Shown: positions 52,613 through 64,000 of the stretch, one piece after another | Position numbering within the stretch: position 1 is the stretch's first letter | Layout: every line of letters begins with the position of its first letter | Source of the DNA: Cotesia glomerata | Taxonomy: Eukaryota; Arthropoda; Insecta; Hymenoptera; Braconidae | DNA: 64,000 nucleotides | Assembly (NCBI RefSeq): GCF_020080835.1 | Contig: NC_058166.1 | Span: 17,137,043 to 17,201,042 of the forward strand | Direction of reading: 5' to 3' | Program-made: the position numbers and the translations under genes | Notes under the pieces: generated by a model | Told to the model about the DNA's origin: nothing | The model's database searches: none | The model's input: the letters and a program-made list of their open reading frames with translations, nothing else

Positions 52613-53933
52613 TTATTATTATTATTATTATTATTATTAAGAGAATAAACAAAATTTTGTGGCCAGTGTATTTATATAATAAAATGGGTCTTTATGGTGA
52701 TAAGTATTTAGGCTGCATTCGTAAATGCTCTCTCTAGATACATAATTAAGAAATGACCTTGTATCTTGTGAACTATTGACATTTTTAAAGATATAAGCTA
52801 ATTCCGATGTTACACTCATCGAGATCTTTCATTTGAGTACCCACATCAATTTTTCATATATTTATATATATGAATATATGAGAAATATATCAAAAATGCA
52901 TGTGGGTACTTAAATGAAAGCTCTTGATGAATGAAACATCGGGATGAGCTTATATTTTTAAAAAGGTCAATAGTTAAGAAGGTACAGTGCAATTTAACAA
53001 ATATCTTGTAAAATATTGACATTCTTAAAGATATAAGCTCACTCTGACATTACACTCATCGAGACCTTTCATTTAAGTACCCACATCAATTTTTCATATA
53101 TTTTATATATTACATATATGTATATGTGAAATATATATCAAAAATGCATGTGTGTACTCAAATGAAAGCTCTTGATGAGTATAACACCAGTATGAGCTTA
53201 TATCTTTAAAAATGTCAATAGTTGAGAAATGGCATTGAATCTTGTAAACTATTGACATTTTCAAAGATATAAGCTCATTCCGATGTTACACTCATCGAGA
53301 CCTTTCATTTGAGTACCCACATCAATTTTTCATATATTATATATATTTGTATATATGAATATATGAAAAATATATCAAAAATGCATGTGAGTACTTAAAT
53401 GAAAGCTCTTGATGAGTGAAACATCGGGATGAGCTTATATCTTTAAAAAGGTCAATAGTTAAGAAGGTACAGTGCAATTTAACAAATATCTTGTAAAATA
53501 TTGACATTTTTAAAGATATAAGCTCATCCTGATGTTACACTCATTAAGACCTTTCATTTAAGTACCCACATCAATTTTTCATATATTTTATATATTTATA
53601 TATATTACATATATGTATATATGAAAAATATATAAAAAATGCATGTGGGTACTCAAATGAAAGCTCTTGATGAGTGTAACATCAGAATGATCTTAATCTT
53701 TAAAATATATATTATATACATGTATACATTAAAAATATATCAAAAATGCATGTGGGTACTCAAATGAAAGCTCTTGATGAGTGTAACATCGGAATGAGCT
53801 TATATCTTAAAAAACGTCAATATTTAAGAAAGTAAAGTGCAATTTAAGAAAAGTCATTATTTAATAAAGCAAAATTTTATTTATTTACAGTTCACAAGCA
53901 ACTGCAGTCAAATAGTGACTGCAAGGTTGCTAG
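52613..53933 (+). mobile_element. Helitron-like element between Api5 and MED7
   Basis: The 5' end has dissolved into an (ATT)n run (52613-52637) before AAGAGAATAAACAAAATTTTG. It carries four or more palindromic units and the 3' module GCAGTCAAATAGTGACTGC, AAGGTTG, CTAG at 53930-53933, then T followed by another (ATT)n run. Confidence 0.85.
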
Positions 53934-54363
53934 TTATTATTATTATTATTATTTATTAAAGAGCATTAATTATTTTAAACCAACTTACCCGATCTAATTT
54001 TTTATAGTAGACTATTTAATTTTTATTTATTAATTATTTTCACCCTAACATTTTTTGGTATGAGCGCTTGTACCATATTCGAGTAAATATAAAATAATTA
54101 AAAATTTTTTATTTTTTGATTTTAAGACAAATTGTGTAAAGATGTAATTATTCACTCAGTGAAATTTTTTGGTAACCAAAAAAATAATTCGGACCGCTCC
54201 GATTATTTATTGAGAAATCATTATTCTTACTACTATTATTATTATTATTATTATTTTTATTAATTTCTTTTTAAAAAAAAAACCTTTTTCAGTCCAATAT
54301 ATACATCAGATTTAAAAAATTACGTAAGATACTTACAAATTTAAATAAAATTACCCGGCTAAA
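53934..54363. other. Region downstream of MED7
   Basis: AT-rich with ATT runs, holding the MED7 3' UTR. TTTATT (AATAAA on the minus strand) occurs at 54206 and 54256. Nothing else seen. Confidence 0.4.
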
Positions 54364-56885
54364 TTAAAAAATATTAGACGTTATTATATCGTCGATCATT
54401 TTGCACATTATCCTGTCATTCGTACTGCAAGGATCAGTGTTCTGCTGCTCGGAACTCAAACTATCGCTGCAGTCCATGGTCTCAGTCTTGATTGACAACT
54501 TGCAATCTAATTCTGACGTATCTGGTAACGTCTGCAACGCATGCTGGAGGATTTTCTGAACTCGGTCTAAATGTTTCTGAAATCTTAGCGCTGTTTCTAT
54601 CCGCTGTCGCTTCTGCAGCTCCATCATCACCCTCAAAGTTTCTCGAGCTTGGTGCGGTCGGAATTCATTTAGTAGATGATGGATGTGAATAAAAAGTAGG
54701 CTTAAATCTTCAACCTGGAATGATTTATCAGTATTATTATTATGTAAAAATATTTTATAACTTTATTATAATTAATTGATGGGTTTTATTGTTATTAATT
54801 AGCTGACAACTTAATTTTTATACCAAGTCAATTATAATAAAAAAATGCTTTAAAAAATTTCCATTAATAATCTATATTATTAAGAGAATAAGAAAAATGT
54901 TGTGTCTTAATTTAAATTTGTGCCTTTTCAAGGTTGTATTTAATTCTCACCGATAGTCAATTTATTATGATAAGTATTTAGGCTGGATTTAAAAATACTC
55001 TATCTCTAGATACATTATTAAGAAATGAACTTGTATCGTGAAATATTGACATTTTTAAAGATATAAGCCCACCCCGATGTTACACTCATCAAGACCTTTC
55101 ATTTAAGTACCCACATCAATATTTCATATATCTATATATATTACATATATGTATATGTGAAAAATATATAGAAAATGCATGTAAGTACTCAAATGAAAGT
55201 TCTTGATGAGTGTAACATCGGGATGAGCTTATATCTTAAAAAATTTCAATAAGTAATAAATGACGTCGTATTTTGTCTACTGGTGATATTTTCTACAATA
55301 TAAGCTCACCATGACATTACACTCATCAAGACCTTTCATTTGAGTACCCACATCAATTTTTTATATATTTCATACATTTATATATATCATATATATGTAT
55401 ATATGAAAAATATATAAAAAATGCATCTGGGTACTCAAATGAAAGCTCTTGATAAGTTTAACATCAGGATGAGCTTACATCTTTAAAAACATCAATAGTA
55501 AAGAAATGACACCATATCTCGTTAACTAATGACATTTTTAAAGATATAAGCTCACCCCGACATTACAGTCATCAAGACCTTTCATTTGAGTACCCACATC
55601 AATTTTTCATATATTTCATATATTTCATATATTTATATATATGTATATATGAAAAATATATCAAAAATGCATGTGGGTACTCAAATGAAAGCTCTTGATG
55701 AGTGTAACATCAAGATGAGCTTATATCTTAAAAAATGTAAATAATTAAGAAATAACCTTGTATCTTGAGAACTATTGACATTTTTAAGATATAAGCTCAC
55801 CATGACATTACATTCATCAAAACCTTTCATTTGAGTACCCACATCAATTTTTCATATATTTCATATATTTATATATATGTATATATGAAAAATATATCAA
55901 AAATGCATGTGGGTACTCAAATGAAAGCTCTTGATGAATGTTACATCGGGATGAGCTTATATCTTTAAAAACATCAATAGTAAAGAAATGTCACCGTATC
56001 TTGTTAACTAATGACATTTTTAAAGATATAAACTCATCATGACATTACACTCATCGAGACCTTTCATTTGAGTACCCACATCAATTTTTCATATATTTCA
56101 TATATTTATATATATTACATATATGTATATATGAAAAATATATCAAAAATGCATGTGGGTACTCAAATGAAAGCTCTTGATGAATGTTACATCGGGATGA
56201 GCTTATATCTTTAAAAACATCAATAGTAAAGAAATGTCACCGTATCTTGTTAACTAATGACATTTTTAAAGATATAAACTCATCATGACATTACACTCAT
56301 CGAGACCTTTCATTTGAGTACCCACATCAATTTTTCATATATTTCATATATTTATATATATTACATATATGTATATATGAAAAATATATCAAAAATGCAT
56401 GTGGGTACTCAAATGAAAGCTCTCGATAACACTAACATCAAGATGAGCTTATATCTTTAGAAACGTCGATATTTAAGTGCAGTGCAATTTAACAAGTCAT
56501 TAATGAAGCAAATAAACAATTTATATCAGTTAACTTGAATATACAGAGTATTTACCTTCTCTGCCCTTTTAGGGCTGTCTGGACAATGCACCAGAAGATC
56601 AATAAGGTCCAAGAAGTTGGCCAGAAGTGAGTGGTTGAGTTTTTTCAGCTCCCGACGCCGATCAAAGTTCTGAGGATAAAGTCTCCTGATACCCTGAGCC
56701 TCCAGAGGCCTGATAATAGTATCGTCTGCAGTGAAACCATTCCCAAACATAGAATAGCTGTCAAGGATAGGCGGTGGAGGTTTGGGTGCTCTCCCTCGGC
56801 GTACATTTTCGTCAGTGTACAAGTTTATGTATTGGAGCGGCGGTAAAGGTAAGGAACTTACTTGGATCGTGTCTGAATTAGCCAT
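54364..56885 (-). CDS. MED7: Mediator complex subunit 7 (two exons)
   Basis: Middle-module subunit of Mediator, pairing with MED21 and linking activators to RNA polymerase II. Exons on the minus strand: 56885-56556 (110 codons) and 54714-54364, joined in phase 0, giving 226 residues (human MED7 has 233). Hallmarks: PPLQYINLYTDENV, RAPKPPPPILDSYSMFGNGF, IIRPLEAQGIRRLYPQNFDR, LANFLDLIDLLVHCPDSPKR in exon 1 and EFRPHQARETLRVMMELQKR in exon 2. Exon 2 then forms the predicted coiled coil and an acidic tail with KTETMDCSD, the counterpart of the vertebrate KTEPMD. The intron is almost entirely one Helitron. Confidence 0.96.
54871..56515 (+). mobile_element. Helitron-like element in MED7 intron
   Basis: Clean 5' end TCTATATTATTAAGAGAATA after A at 54870. 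Six palindromic units at about 240 bp spacing, the last two nearly identical. The 3' end is truncated after TTTAACAAGTCATTAATGAAGC, lacking hairpin and CTAG. Confidence 0.85.
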
Positions 56886-56888
56886 CTT

Positions 56889-57090
56889 AATTCTTCTCTT
56901 CCTTGGAGAGAAATAAATAATTTATTTTTAATTATTTCTCGATCAATATTTTAGTAATAAGTAGGTTAGCTCACTAAGATTATATTTTAAATTCTTTTCT
57001 TCCTTGGAGAGAAATAAATAATTTATTTTTAATTATTTCTCGATCAATATTTTAGTAATAAGTAGGTTAGCTCACTAAGATTATATTTTA
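56889..57090. repeat. 101 bp direct tandem duplication in the MED7 leader
   Basis: Copies 56889-56989 and 56990-57090 differ at essentially one base (ATTCTTCTC against ATTCTTTTC). They start three bases upstream of the MED7 ATG, so the 5' UTR and possibly promoter-proximal sequence is doubled. A short intron could precede them (donor at 57165, acceptor at 57103 on the minus strand). Confidence 0.95.
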
Positions 57091-57179
57091 TAAAATAACC
57101 ACCTAAAAAAAATAAGAATATATTAATAAATAATTTAAGATATTTAAAAGTAATTAGATACTCACTTTTATTTTTTTTT

Positions 57180-57402
57180 TACAGTTTTCTGTCAGTTGTT
57201 ACGTCTACGCCAACAATCTACAAAAATAAACTGGTCGCCATTTTGTTTTGTGTATTTTTAAGAAGAATTTTAATTATTTACTACTCTAGTGAGGTTAGAA
57301 ATGTTAAAAAAAATTTTTGTAAATTTTGACAGCTGTTAAATTTTACAAATTGTAATTTTTTAAAGAAGAAATGTTGGGAAGAAAATAATTAGTGTAATGT
57401 GG
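57180..57402. promoter_or_regulatory. Candidate MED7 promoter, possibly divergent
   Basis: GGTCGCCATTTTGTTTTGTG near 57234 and a GTCTACGCCAAC patch are the only GC-containing stretch between MED7 and the repeats. On the plus strand, ATGTG|GTGAGTAT at 57402 is a strong donor, so a non-coding exon of a divergent transcript could end there. Not proven. Confidence 0.3.
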
Positions 57403-57469
57403 TGAGTATATTTTTGATAAATGTAATTTAATTCAATTATTGAGTATTTATTTTGAATAATGCAGTGAT

Positions 57470-60005
57470 AATACTGAAGTTAGCCGACAGCTTTCAATTT
57501 AAAAAATTTTTTTAATAAATCAATTGCAATAAAAAAATAAAAAAATACTTGTAAAAATTTTCAATTATAATTTTTATTAAATTTTCACATGTGAAAATTT
57601 TTAATTAATTTTATTTTACAATTATTTAATATAATACTAAAGTTAGCCGACGTTTTTAATTTTTTTTTTTAATAATTAAATTAGATTATATTAAAGTTAG
57701 CAGTCACTTGACTATTTTTTAATTTTATTCACAAAAAAATTTGTTCTAAAAAATTATTTAAAAAAAATTGCATTTTTAATTTTTTTAAATTTCTAAATGT
57801 CAATTTTTTGTTTTTCATTTTTTTGCCATAATTTATTTGTTACAAAAATTCTCAAAATTATTAAATATCTGCCAAGTTAATTTTCATTTAAATTAGAACA
57901 AAAAATATTTTTTAAAAATAATAATAAAGTTAGCCGACATTTTTAATTTTTTTATTATGCTTAATTTATTAATTTATAACTAAAAATATTTTTAAAAAAT
58001 TGCACTTATAGTTTTTGAAGTTTTTTACAAATGAAATTTTTTTTTATTTTTTTATAATAATTTTTTCAATAAAAAAATATTCTAAAAATTTTTTGATGTT
58101 GGCTAACTTAATTTTCATTTATTTAATTACCATAAAATTAAAAAAAAAAATTTTAATGTCTGTCAATTTCAGTGTATATTTTGTTTTATGAAAATGAAGT
58201 CAGCCGACATTTCAAAATTTTTATGATAGATAGATAAGGGTTTTATTTGTATCACAATTATGTGTTTTACGAAGTTTTTAACAATAATGTTAAATTAAAT
58301 AATTTTTAGAATATAAATTATTTTATATTTTGATTCTTAAACATATTTTTCCTTATAAGCTACAACTTTAAGACCACTTTATATTATTATTATTATTATT
58401 ACTATTTCCATCTTTGGTATTAGTCTTTGTTAACAAAATGATACTGAAGTTAGCAGACGTCTAAAAATTTTTGATTTTTTTTTATTAATTAAATTACAAC
58501 TAAAAAGATTTTTCTAAAAAATTGCACTTATAGTTTTTTAAGTTTTTTACATGTGACAATTTTTTTTTAAGTTTTTTAATTGAAGATTTTTTAATAAAAA
58601 ATTTCTAAAAATTTTGAAATGTCGGCTAACTTCATTTTCACGTTAACAAATCATTTTTTTTAAAATGATTTTTCTGCCTGACCAGCATTTTTGTTAATTT
58701 CCTAATACCCTAATATTTTTATATTATTGCTCTAGCTATACTTTTTTTATATATTTCTTATTATTTTTATTATCACTTTTTGTTATCACAGACGCATCAT
58801 TCCCCCCCCCTTTTTTTCAAAATTTTTATGAATTTTTTATTGAAAAAATTTCAATTAAACAATTAAAAAAAAATTTCATATGTAACAAACTTAAAAAACT
58901 ATAAGTGCAATTTTAAAAAAATACTTTTTTAGTTGTAATTTAATAAATAAAAAATTTTTAGACGTCTGCTAACTATGAAAATTAAGTTAGCCGACATTTA
59001 AAAATTTAAGAATTTTTTTTTTCTTGAAAAAATTATTACAAAAAATAAAATTTCGTTTGTGAAAAACATGAAAAACTATAAGTGCATTTATTTAAAATTA
59101 TTTTTTAATTATAAATTAATAGATGAAAAATAATCAAAAAATTAAAAACGTCGGCTAACTTTAGTGTTATTGCTAACTTCAGTGTCATGCAGTGATGATA
59201 CTGAAGTTAGCCGTCAGCTGTCAATTTAAAAATTTTTTTTAATAAATGAATTACAATAAAAAAATACTTGTAAAATTCACTTATAATTTTTATTAATTTT
59301 CACATGTGAAACTTTTTAATTAATATTATTTTATAATTATTTAATTACCATAAAATTTAAAATAATTTTTAATGTCTGTCAACTTCAGTGTCATAATGCA
59401 GTGTTATATATATTTTGTTTTATAAAAATGAAGTTAGCCGACATTTCAAAATTTTTATAAATTTTTTATTGAAAAAATTTCAATTAAAAAAAAAATATCA
59501 CATGTAAAAAACTATAAGCGCAATTTTTTAAAAATATCTTTTTAGTTGCAATTTAATTAAAAATTTTTAGATGAAAATAAAGTTAACCGACATCTAAGAA
59601 TTTTTATTAAAGAATTATTAAAAAAAATTTTTTTCACTTGTTAAAAACTTCAAAAAGTATCAGTGCAATTTTTTAAAAATATTTTTTAGTTATAATTATA
59701 ATTTAATAAATAAAGCAAAATAAAAATGAAAATAAATTTAGCAGATATTAAATAATTTTTAGAATTTTTTTTAACAAATAAATTATAGCAAAAAAAATTA
59801 GAAAAAAAAATTGACATGCAGAAATTTAAAAAAATAAAAAATGCAATTTTTTAAAAATAATTTTTTGGAACAAATTTATTTGTTAGAAAAATTTGTTTAA
59901 TTCTCTAATGACAGCTAACTTTAATGTCATAAAATAAAATTAAAAATGTCGGCTAACTTTATTATTATAATTTTTAAACGTCAGCTAACTTCAGTGTCAT
60001 TTTGT
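57470..60005. repeat. AT-rich dispersed repeats, GTTAGCCGAC family
   Basis: Many overlapping or nested copies in both orientations. Ends resemble GAAGTTAGCCGACATTT and the inverse AAATGTCGGCTAACTT, or GTTAGCAGTCACTTGAC and its inverse. Internal phrases are TTGCACTTATAGTTTTT and TTACATGTGAAAATTTTT. At 58226-58430 a short insertion begins with ATAGATAGATAA, resembling a LINE tail. No gene. Confidence 0.6.
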
Positions 60006-60039
60006 TTTTAGTCCATTGAGTATCCGAGGGATTTTATTT

Positions 60040-60160
60040 GACAGATTGGCGTGGCGCGCGCGTTTATTTCCACGTGATTTTTTTGTTATTACCTTCATGA
60101 ACCGGTCATGTTTTTGACAATTATTACAATTTTAGGGTTGTAAATAAAACAGAGTGTATG
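60040..60160 (+). promoter_or_regulatory. Candidate promoter and non-coding first exon of the Tec kinase gene
   Basis: GC-rich GGCGTGGCGCGCGCGTTTAT (60048) and an E-box CACGTG (60071) precede AAAACAGAGTGTATG|GTAAGT, a consensus donor at 60161. Splicing to 60700 would place a short upstream ORF, starting at the ATG just before the donor, that overlaps the main start in another frame. Inferred only. Confidence 0.4.
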
Positions 60161-60716
60161 GTAAGTAAAAATACATATTTATATCTAAATAAAAAAAAAA
60201 ATAATTGTCGATAATAAATTTGTTCTGTGGATTGTTATTCGCGTACTCTTAAGCGTGATATATCAAAACGTGTTTATCGTGTCTACGGAAATGATGATAA
60301 AACTCAGGATAACCACAAACTATATGTCTTGACTATTATTCATCTTTTTCATTTCATTTATTAGTTATTGTTGAGCGAAAAAAATTGATGTATTTAATAA
60401 ACAATTTATTGTTGCTTTTTATTGCTGGTAAATTGTTCAATTCTGTGGAATAATTACACTTTTAAATTGGTTTATAAAATGCCGGATTCTATTTTGTCGT
60501 TAAATCAAAATTTTATTGGTAATAAATATTTATTTTTTGGTTTTTATAAATATTTATAAATTTATTTATGCATTAATTTTTTTTTTTGAGAGTATTTTTT
60601 TTTTTTATTATTATAAATTACTTTTTAAGGTTTTTTTTCACGCCGGATTTTTTTTTTATTTTTAATGTATGTGTAATGCCTCTGGAATGTATTTTTTAGG
60701 CCGCGTTTCCTTCAGG

Positions 60717-60881
60717 ATGGTTGGGAAAGACGGGAAGGTGGAATCCAAGCGAGAAGTCGTGAAACAGGGCTACATGGTTAAGAGGTCCCAGAATAAAAAA
60801 AGATTCACGCCAATCAATTACAAACAAAGATGGTTCGTGCTGACAAGATATTATCTGGCTTATTATGACAGCGATGGTGAA
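60717..60881 (+). CDS. Btk29A: Tec-family tyrosine kinase, first coding exon (PH domain start)
   Basis: The exon runs from the acceptor TTTTTTAG at 60699 to the donor GAA|GTAAG after 60881. It codes 55 residues from the ATG at 60717. REVVKQGYMVKRSQNKKRFT followed by PINYKQRWFVLTRYYLAYYD is the first half of a Tec/Btk-type PH domain (KRSQxKKxxxxxNYKxRxFxLT), which binds PIP3 and brings the kinase to the membrane. The remaining PH, Btk motif, SH3, SH2 and kinase exons are not in the next 3.1 kb and must lie beyond the window. RASA-type PH domains are the main alternative but match less well. Confidence 0.8.
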
Positions 60882-61205
60882 GTAAGTTTTTTGATTTTAT
60901 TTAATTAATCTTTGTTTTAAGCGATTTAAAAAAATTTTTTTTTAGATATTTAATACGTATTTTAGTTACTAATAGCTTTGGCGCGGAAGTACACTGAAAA
61001 AATTAAAAATTATTGTCTAGAGAAAGGTTTCTTAGTTGAAGAATTATTTAATTTTTCGACAAAATAATAGTCAATTTTTGTCTTTATTATAATAGACATT
61101 TAATTTTATTTAAATTTAAATAATTTAGATAAAACATATTTTTGTTTAAAATATATTTTGAAAATAATTTTATTTTTCTTAGTTTACTGGTAGTAAAATA
61201 ATTAC

Positions 61206-62324
61206 CATCAACATTGCAGTCACTACGTGAATTATAAATAAATAAAATTTTGCTTTATTAAATAATGACTTTTGTTAAATTGCACTGTACTTTCTTAAAT
61301 ATTGACGTTTTTGAAGATATAAGCTCATCCCGATATTACACTCATTAAGAGCTTTCATTTGAGTACCCACATGTATTTTTGATATATTTTTCATATATAC
61401 ATATATATAATATATATTTTAAAGATATAAGCTCGTCCTGATGTTACACTCATCAAGAGCTTTCATTTGAGTACCCACATGTATTTTTGATATATTTTTC
61501 ATATTTATATATATGGAATATATATAAATATATAAAATATATGAAAAATTGATGTGGGTACTCAAATGAAAGTTCTCGACGAGTGTAACATCGTGATGAG
61601 CTTATATTTTTAAAAATGTCAATAGTTCACAAGATTCAATGTAATTTCTTAACTATTGACATTTTTTAAGATATAAGCTGATCCCCATGTTACACTCATC
61701 AAGACCTTTCATTTGAGTACCCACATCAATTTTTCATATATTTATATATATTATATATATTTATGTATATATGAAAAATATATCAAAAATGCATGTAAGT
61801 ACTCAAATGAAAGCTCTTGATGAGTGTAACATCAGGATGAGCTTATATCTTGAAAAATGCCAATAGTTCACGAGATGCTAGGTAATTTCTTAATTATTGA
61901 CATTTTTAAAGATATAAACTCATTCCGATGTTATACTTATCAAGACCTTTAATTTGAGTACCCACATGCATTTTTGATATATTTTTAATATATACATATA
62001 TGTAATATATATAAATATATAAAATATATGAAAAATTGATGTGGGTACTCAAATGAAAGGTCTCAATGAGTGTAACATCGGGATGAGCTTATATCTTAAA
62101 AAATGTCAATATTTCATAAGATGAAAGGTCATTTCTTAATTATGGTTTTAGAGAGATATAGCATTTTCGAATGCAACCTAAATACTTATCATAATAAATT
62201 GACCAACTATACGACAAATTCAAGTCAACATCCTTGCAGTGTCCTTAAATTTCACTAAAATAACCAATTTTATTATATGACTATCTTGGATACAAAATTT
62301 TTCCTATTATCTTAATAATATAGA
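61206..62324 (-). mobile_element. Helitron-like element in the kinase gene intron
   Basis: The minus-strand 5' end TCTATATTATTAAGATAATAG is at 62324. The 3' end is decayed (CATTGCAGTCACTACGTGAATT near 61216, CTAG lost). Palindromic units between include one broken by an internal deletion near 61420. Confidence 0.8.
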
Positions 62325-64000
62325 TCATTTTAAAATTTATTTTAATAACTTTTCCATTAAAATTTTTATACTAAAATTTTTCATAAAAAAAGTTTAATTA
62401 TAAATTTTCGACAAATAAATTTTTCAGCATACAAATAATAATAAATTAAACACCGTCGATTTAGACTTTCCAGAATATTAATCACGTAAACAATAATTTC
62501 ATTAAGTGGGCAGAGCTATACAAATTCAAATAGAATCCCGACAACAACGATTGATATACAAATCTCCAAGTCAGCGTTGATTACTTACCAAAGTTAGGAG
62601 TTCGTTTGAGAAACTCGTACCATTTAATCTAATCGAGCTTGAAGAAGATTTAATTGAACGAGACACAAGCCGTAATACTTAATGCCTGGAATTTTCAATC
62701 GTTCCTCAGCAGCGATTATTTGTTTTTTTAAGCAGTATCAAGAAGATTAATTCAAAAAGGTATTAACACGGGTTCTAGTAGCGACATACTTTTGTCCAGT
62801 AAAACCAAGACAATATAGCTGAACCCAGTGGCTGTGAGGATGCTTAAGAGTTACTGAAAACCGTCGTCTATAAACTGAAAGAAACAAGTACAACCAATGT
62901 CGGGGAACAATTCTCAATATAATCAAGATATTTGTGGGGTTGGCGCAAGCGCAACCCTCCCCCTTATCAGCGTTCGCCACCAACCACCTCCTACACAGAA
63001 CATATCCTGACACGTCTCTGGATCCGCGGCTCAGTTGGTAGCCGAAGCCGCCGTCGAGTTTGTCTGTGCTGTCGCACTAACGCGTTTGTAATTAAAAGCT
63101 CTAAAACTTTTTCGCGACAAATAAGATTGTTATAAATAAGAAAAATTGTTTATGACAATCACTCTAGAGCACGAGCTTACCTCCACTGTCGAGCGATCCT
63201 CGGTTGACGTTCCGCTGTAACTTACTTCTTAAGGATCGACCTGAGTTAAGCCCCTTTAACGGAGATAAACGTTTGAGTGATCGAGCATCGAACGTTGGAT
63301 AAAATAAAAAATATTAAGTGTCGCAGACGCGCGGGCGCGTATTCTCAATCGATCTACAGGCGATCCTGGTTCCTCTATTCATAACAAATTTCGTCTGGAA
63401 CATCAACGGTGGTCCAATATTCCATCCAAAGTCTATGAGCATCGTGGTAATACTTAATTATACTCCTATTTTATTCTGTTTCAATTTGCTTATTGATGAA
63501 TTCATATTTCGTTAAAGTTAGCAGTCTTGACCATTTTTTTTTTTACCAACAAATTTGTTTTTTATTTATTTATTTATTTACTTATTTATTGAGAAATCGG
63601 CTATATGGGTGATTCTCTGTAAGGACGTCTTAAATCTGTACAAAATTGTCCGACCAAATTATTTTTGATTTTATTAGAAAAAAAATTAACAAGGGCTACA
63701 AAACTATCAGCTTAATTATAATAAATAAACAGCCGAATTAATTTTTGCTTTTTCGATATTTGTGTATCTTTTGCCATATAACATGACAGGGGACTGATTT
63801 TTTTTTATCAAATTGAGAAAAATCAAGCAAACTATTTCAATGCATTCAACTTTTTAAGTTCTCAATGAATGTTTACATTAATTAGAATAATATTAAGACT
63901 TATGGATCCAATTTTATAAATAAATTATAAACAAAAATAGCTGCCAGGGGACGGAGATTTGAAGTGGCCTAGACACATATTTCCAGAACAAACGGCACGC
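62325..64000. other. Unique sequence of the kinase gene intron with a GC-rich island
   Basis: Less AT-rich and non-repetitive, especially 62930-63110 (GCGCAAGCGCAACC, GGATCCGCGG, AGCCGAAGCCGCCGTCG) and 63320-63360. No exon homologous to the kinase was recognised. An internal promoter with a short first exon is possible: ATGAGCATCGTG|GTAATA at 63436 has a donor. AT-rich repeat traces (GTTAGCAGTC) reappear at 63515. Confidence 0.35.

Noticed and set aside
53694..53760. Extra Helitron start
   Set aside because: It is an internally deleted palindromic unit of the copy ending at 53933; no TCTATATTATTA is present.
60669..60716. Upstream extension of the kinase frame (MCNASGMYFLGRVSFR)
   Set aside because: A polypyrimidine tract and AG acceptor at 60698-60699 lie within it, and the extension has no family match, so ATG 60717 is preferred.
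62747..63135. Overlapping frames on both strands (88 and 67 codons)
   Set aside because: Both exist because the island is GC-rich and stop-poor; neither resembles a known protein nor continues the kinase.

Overview
This is AT-rich eukaryotic nuclear DNA with spliced protein-coding genes and many nested transposable elements. Gene structure, intron size and repeat content suggest an insect. The single-exon ankyrin-repeat gene with a PRANC-like C-terminus at the left end fits a hymenopteran, probably a parasitoid wasp. That assignment is an inference from gene content; no species marker is visible. No CRISPR array, intact tRNA gene or intact transposase, Rep/Helicase or reverse transcriptase ORF was found.

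Layout. 0.27-1.64 kb (-): ankyrin/PRANC-like protein. 3.86-24.81 kb (+): arrow, the Wnt co-receptor LRP5/6 orthologue, four coding exons with a 13.3 kb first intron and a long 3' region reaching about 27.35 kb. 28.47-28.81 kb (-): stray duplicate of TTLL1 exon 1. 30.26-35.49 kb (-): TTLL1, tubulin polyglutamylase catalytic subunit, seven coding exons plus a candidate alternative first exon. 35.93-39.88 kb (+): small zinc-ribbon protein, divergent from TTLL1. 40.10-42.76 kb (-): mitochondrial ribosomal protein L23. 46.03-51.63 kb (+): Api5, nine exons. 54.36-56.89 kb (-): Mediator subunit MED7, two exons. 60.1 kb to the right edge (+): 5' end of a Tec-family tyrosine kinase (Btk29A-like), running out of the window. 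These are housekeeping or signalling genes with no operon-like relation. Convergent pairs (zinc ribbon/mRpL23) and divergent pairs (TTLL1/zinc ribbon; mRpL23/Api5) are present.

Most remaining sequence is repetitive. The dominant family has the hallmarks of non-autonomous Helitrons: 5' TCTATATTATTAAGAG, an internal array of roughly 235 bp units each containing a long palindrome, a 3' hairpin GCAGTCAC...GTGACTGC, terminal CTAG, and A^T insertion. About eleven copies occur, in introns of arrow, TTLL1, Api5 and MED7 and between genes. A second group is TIR elements with TA target duplications (termini CACGGAAAGAAC, CACAGAAAGAAA, GGGTGGCGC, CAGTCGAC, CTGCCATTC, AGGTAAAAGACC). Several are inserted into one another, and empty sites can be read inside the window. 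Other noteworthy objects are a hammerhead-ribozyme-like core at both ends of a 986 bp palindromic element, an 18S rRNA fragment, a GC-rich double palindrome, a 101 bp tandem duplication in the MED7 leader, and a Helitron fragment that abuts and seems to supply an Api5 splice donor.
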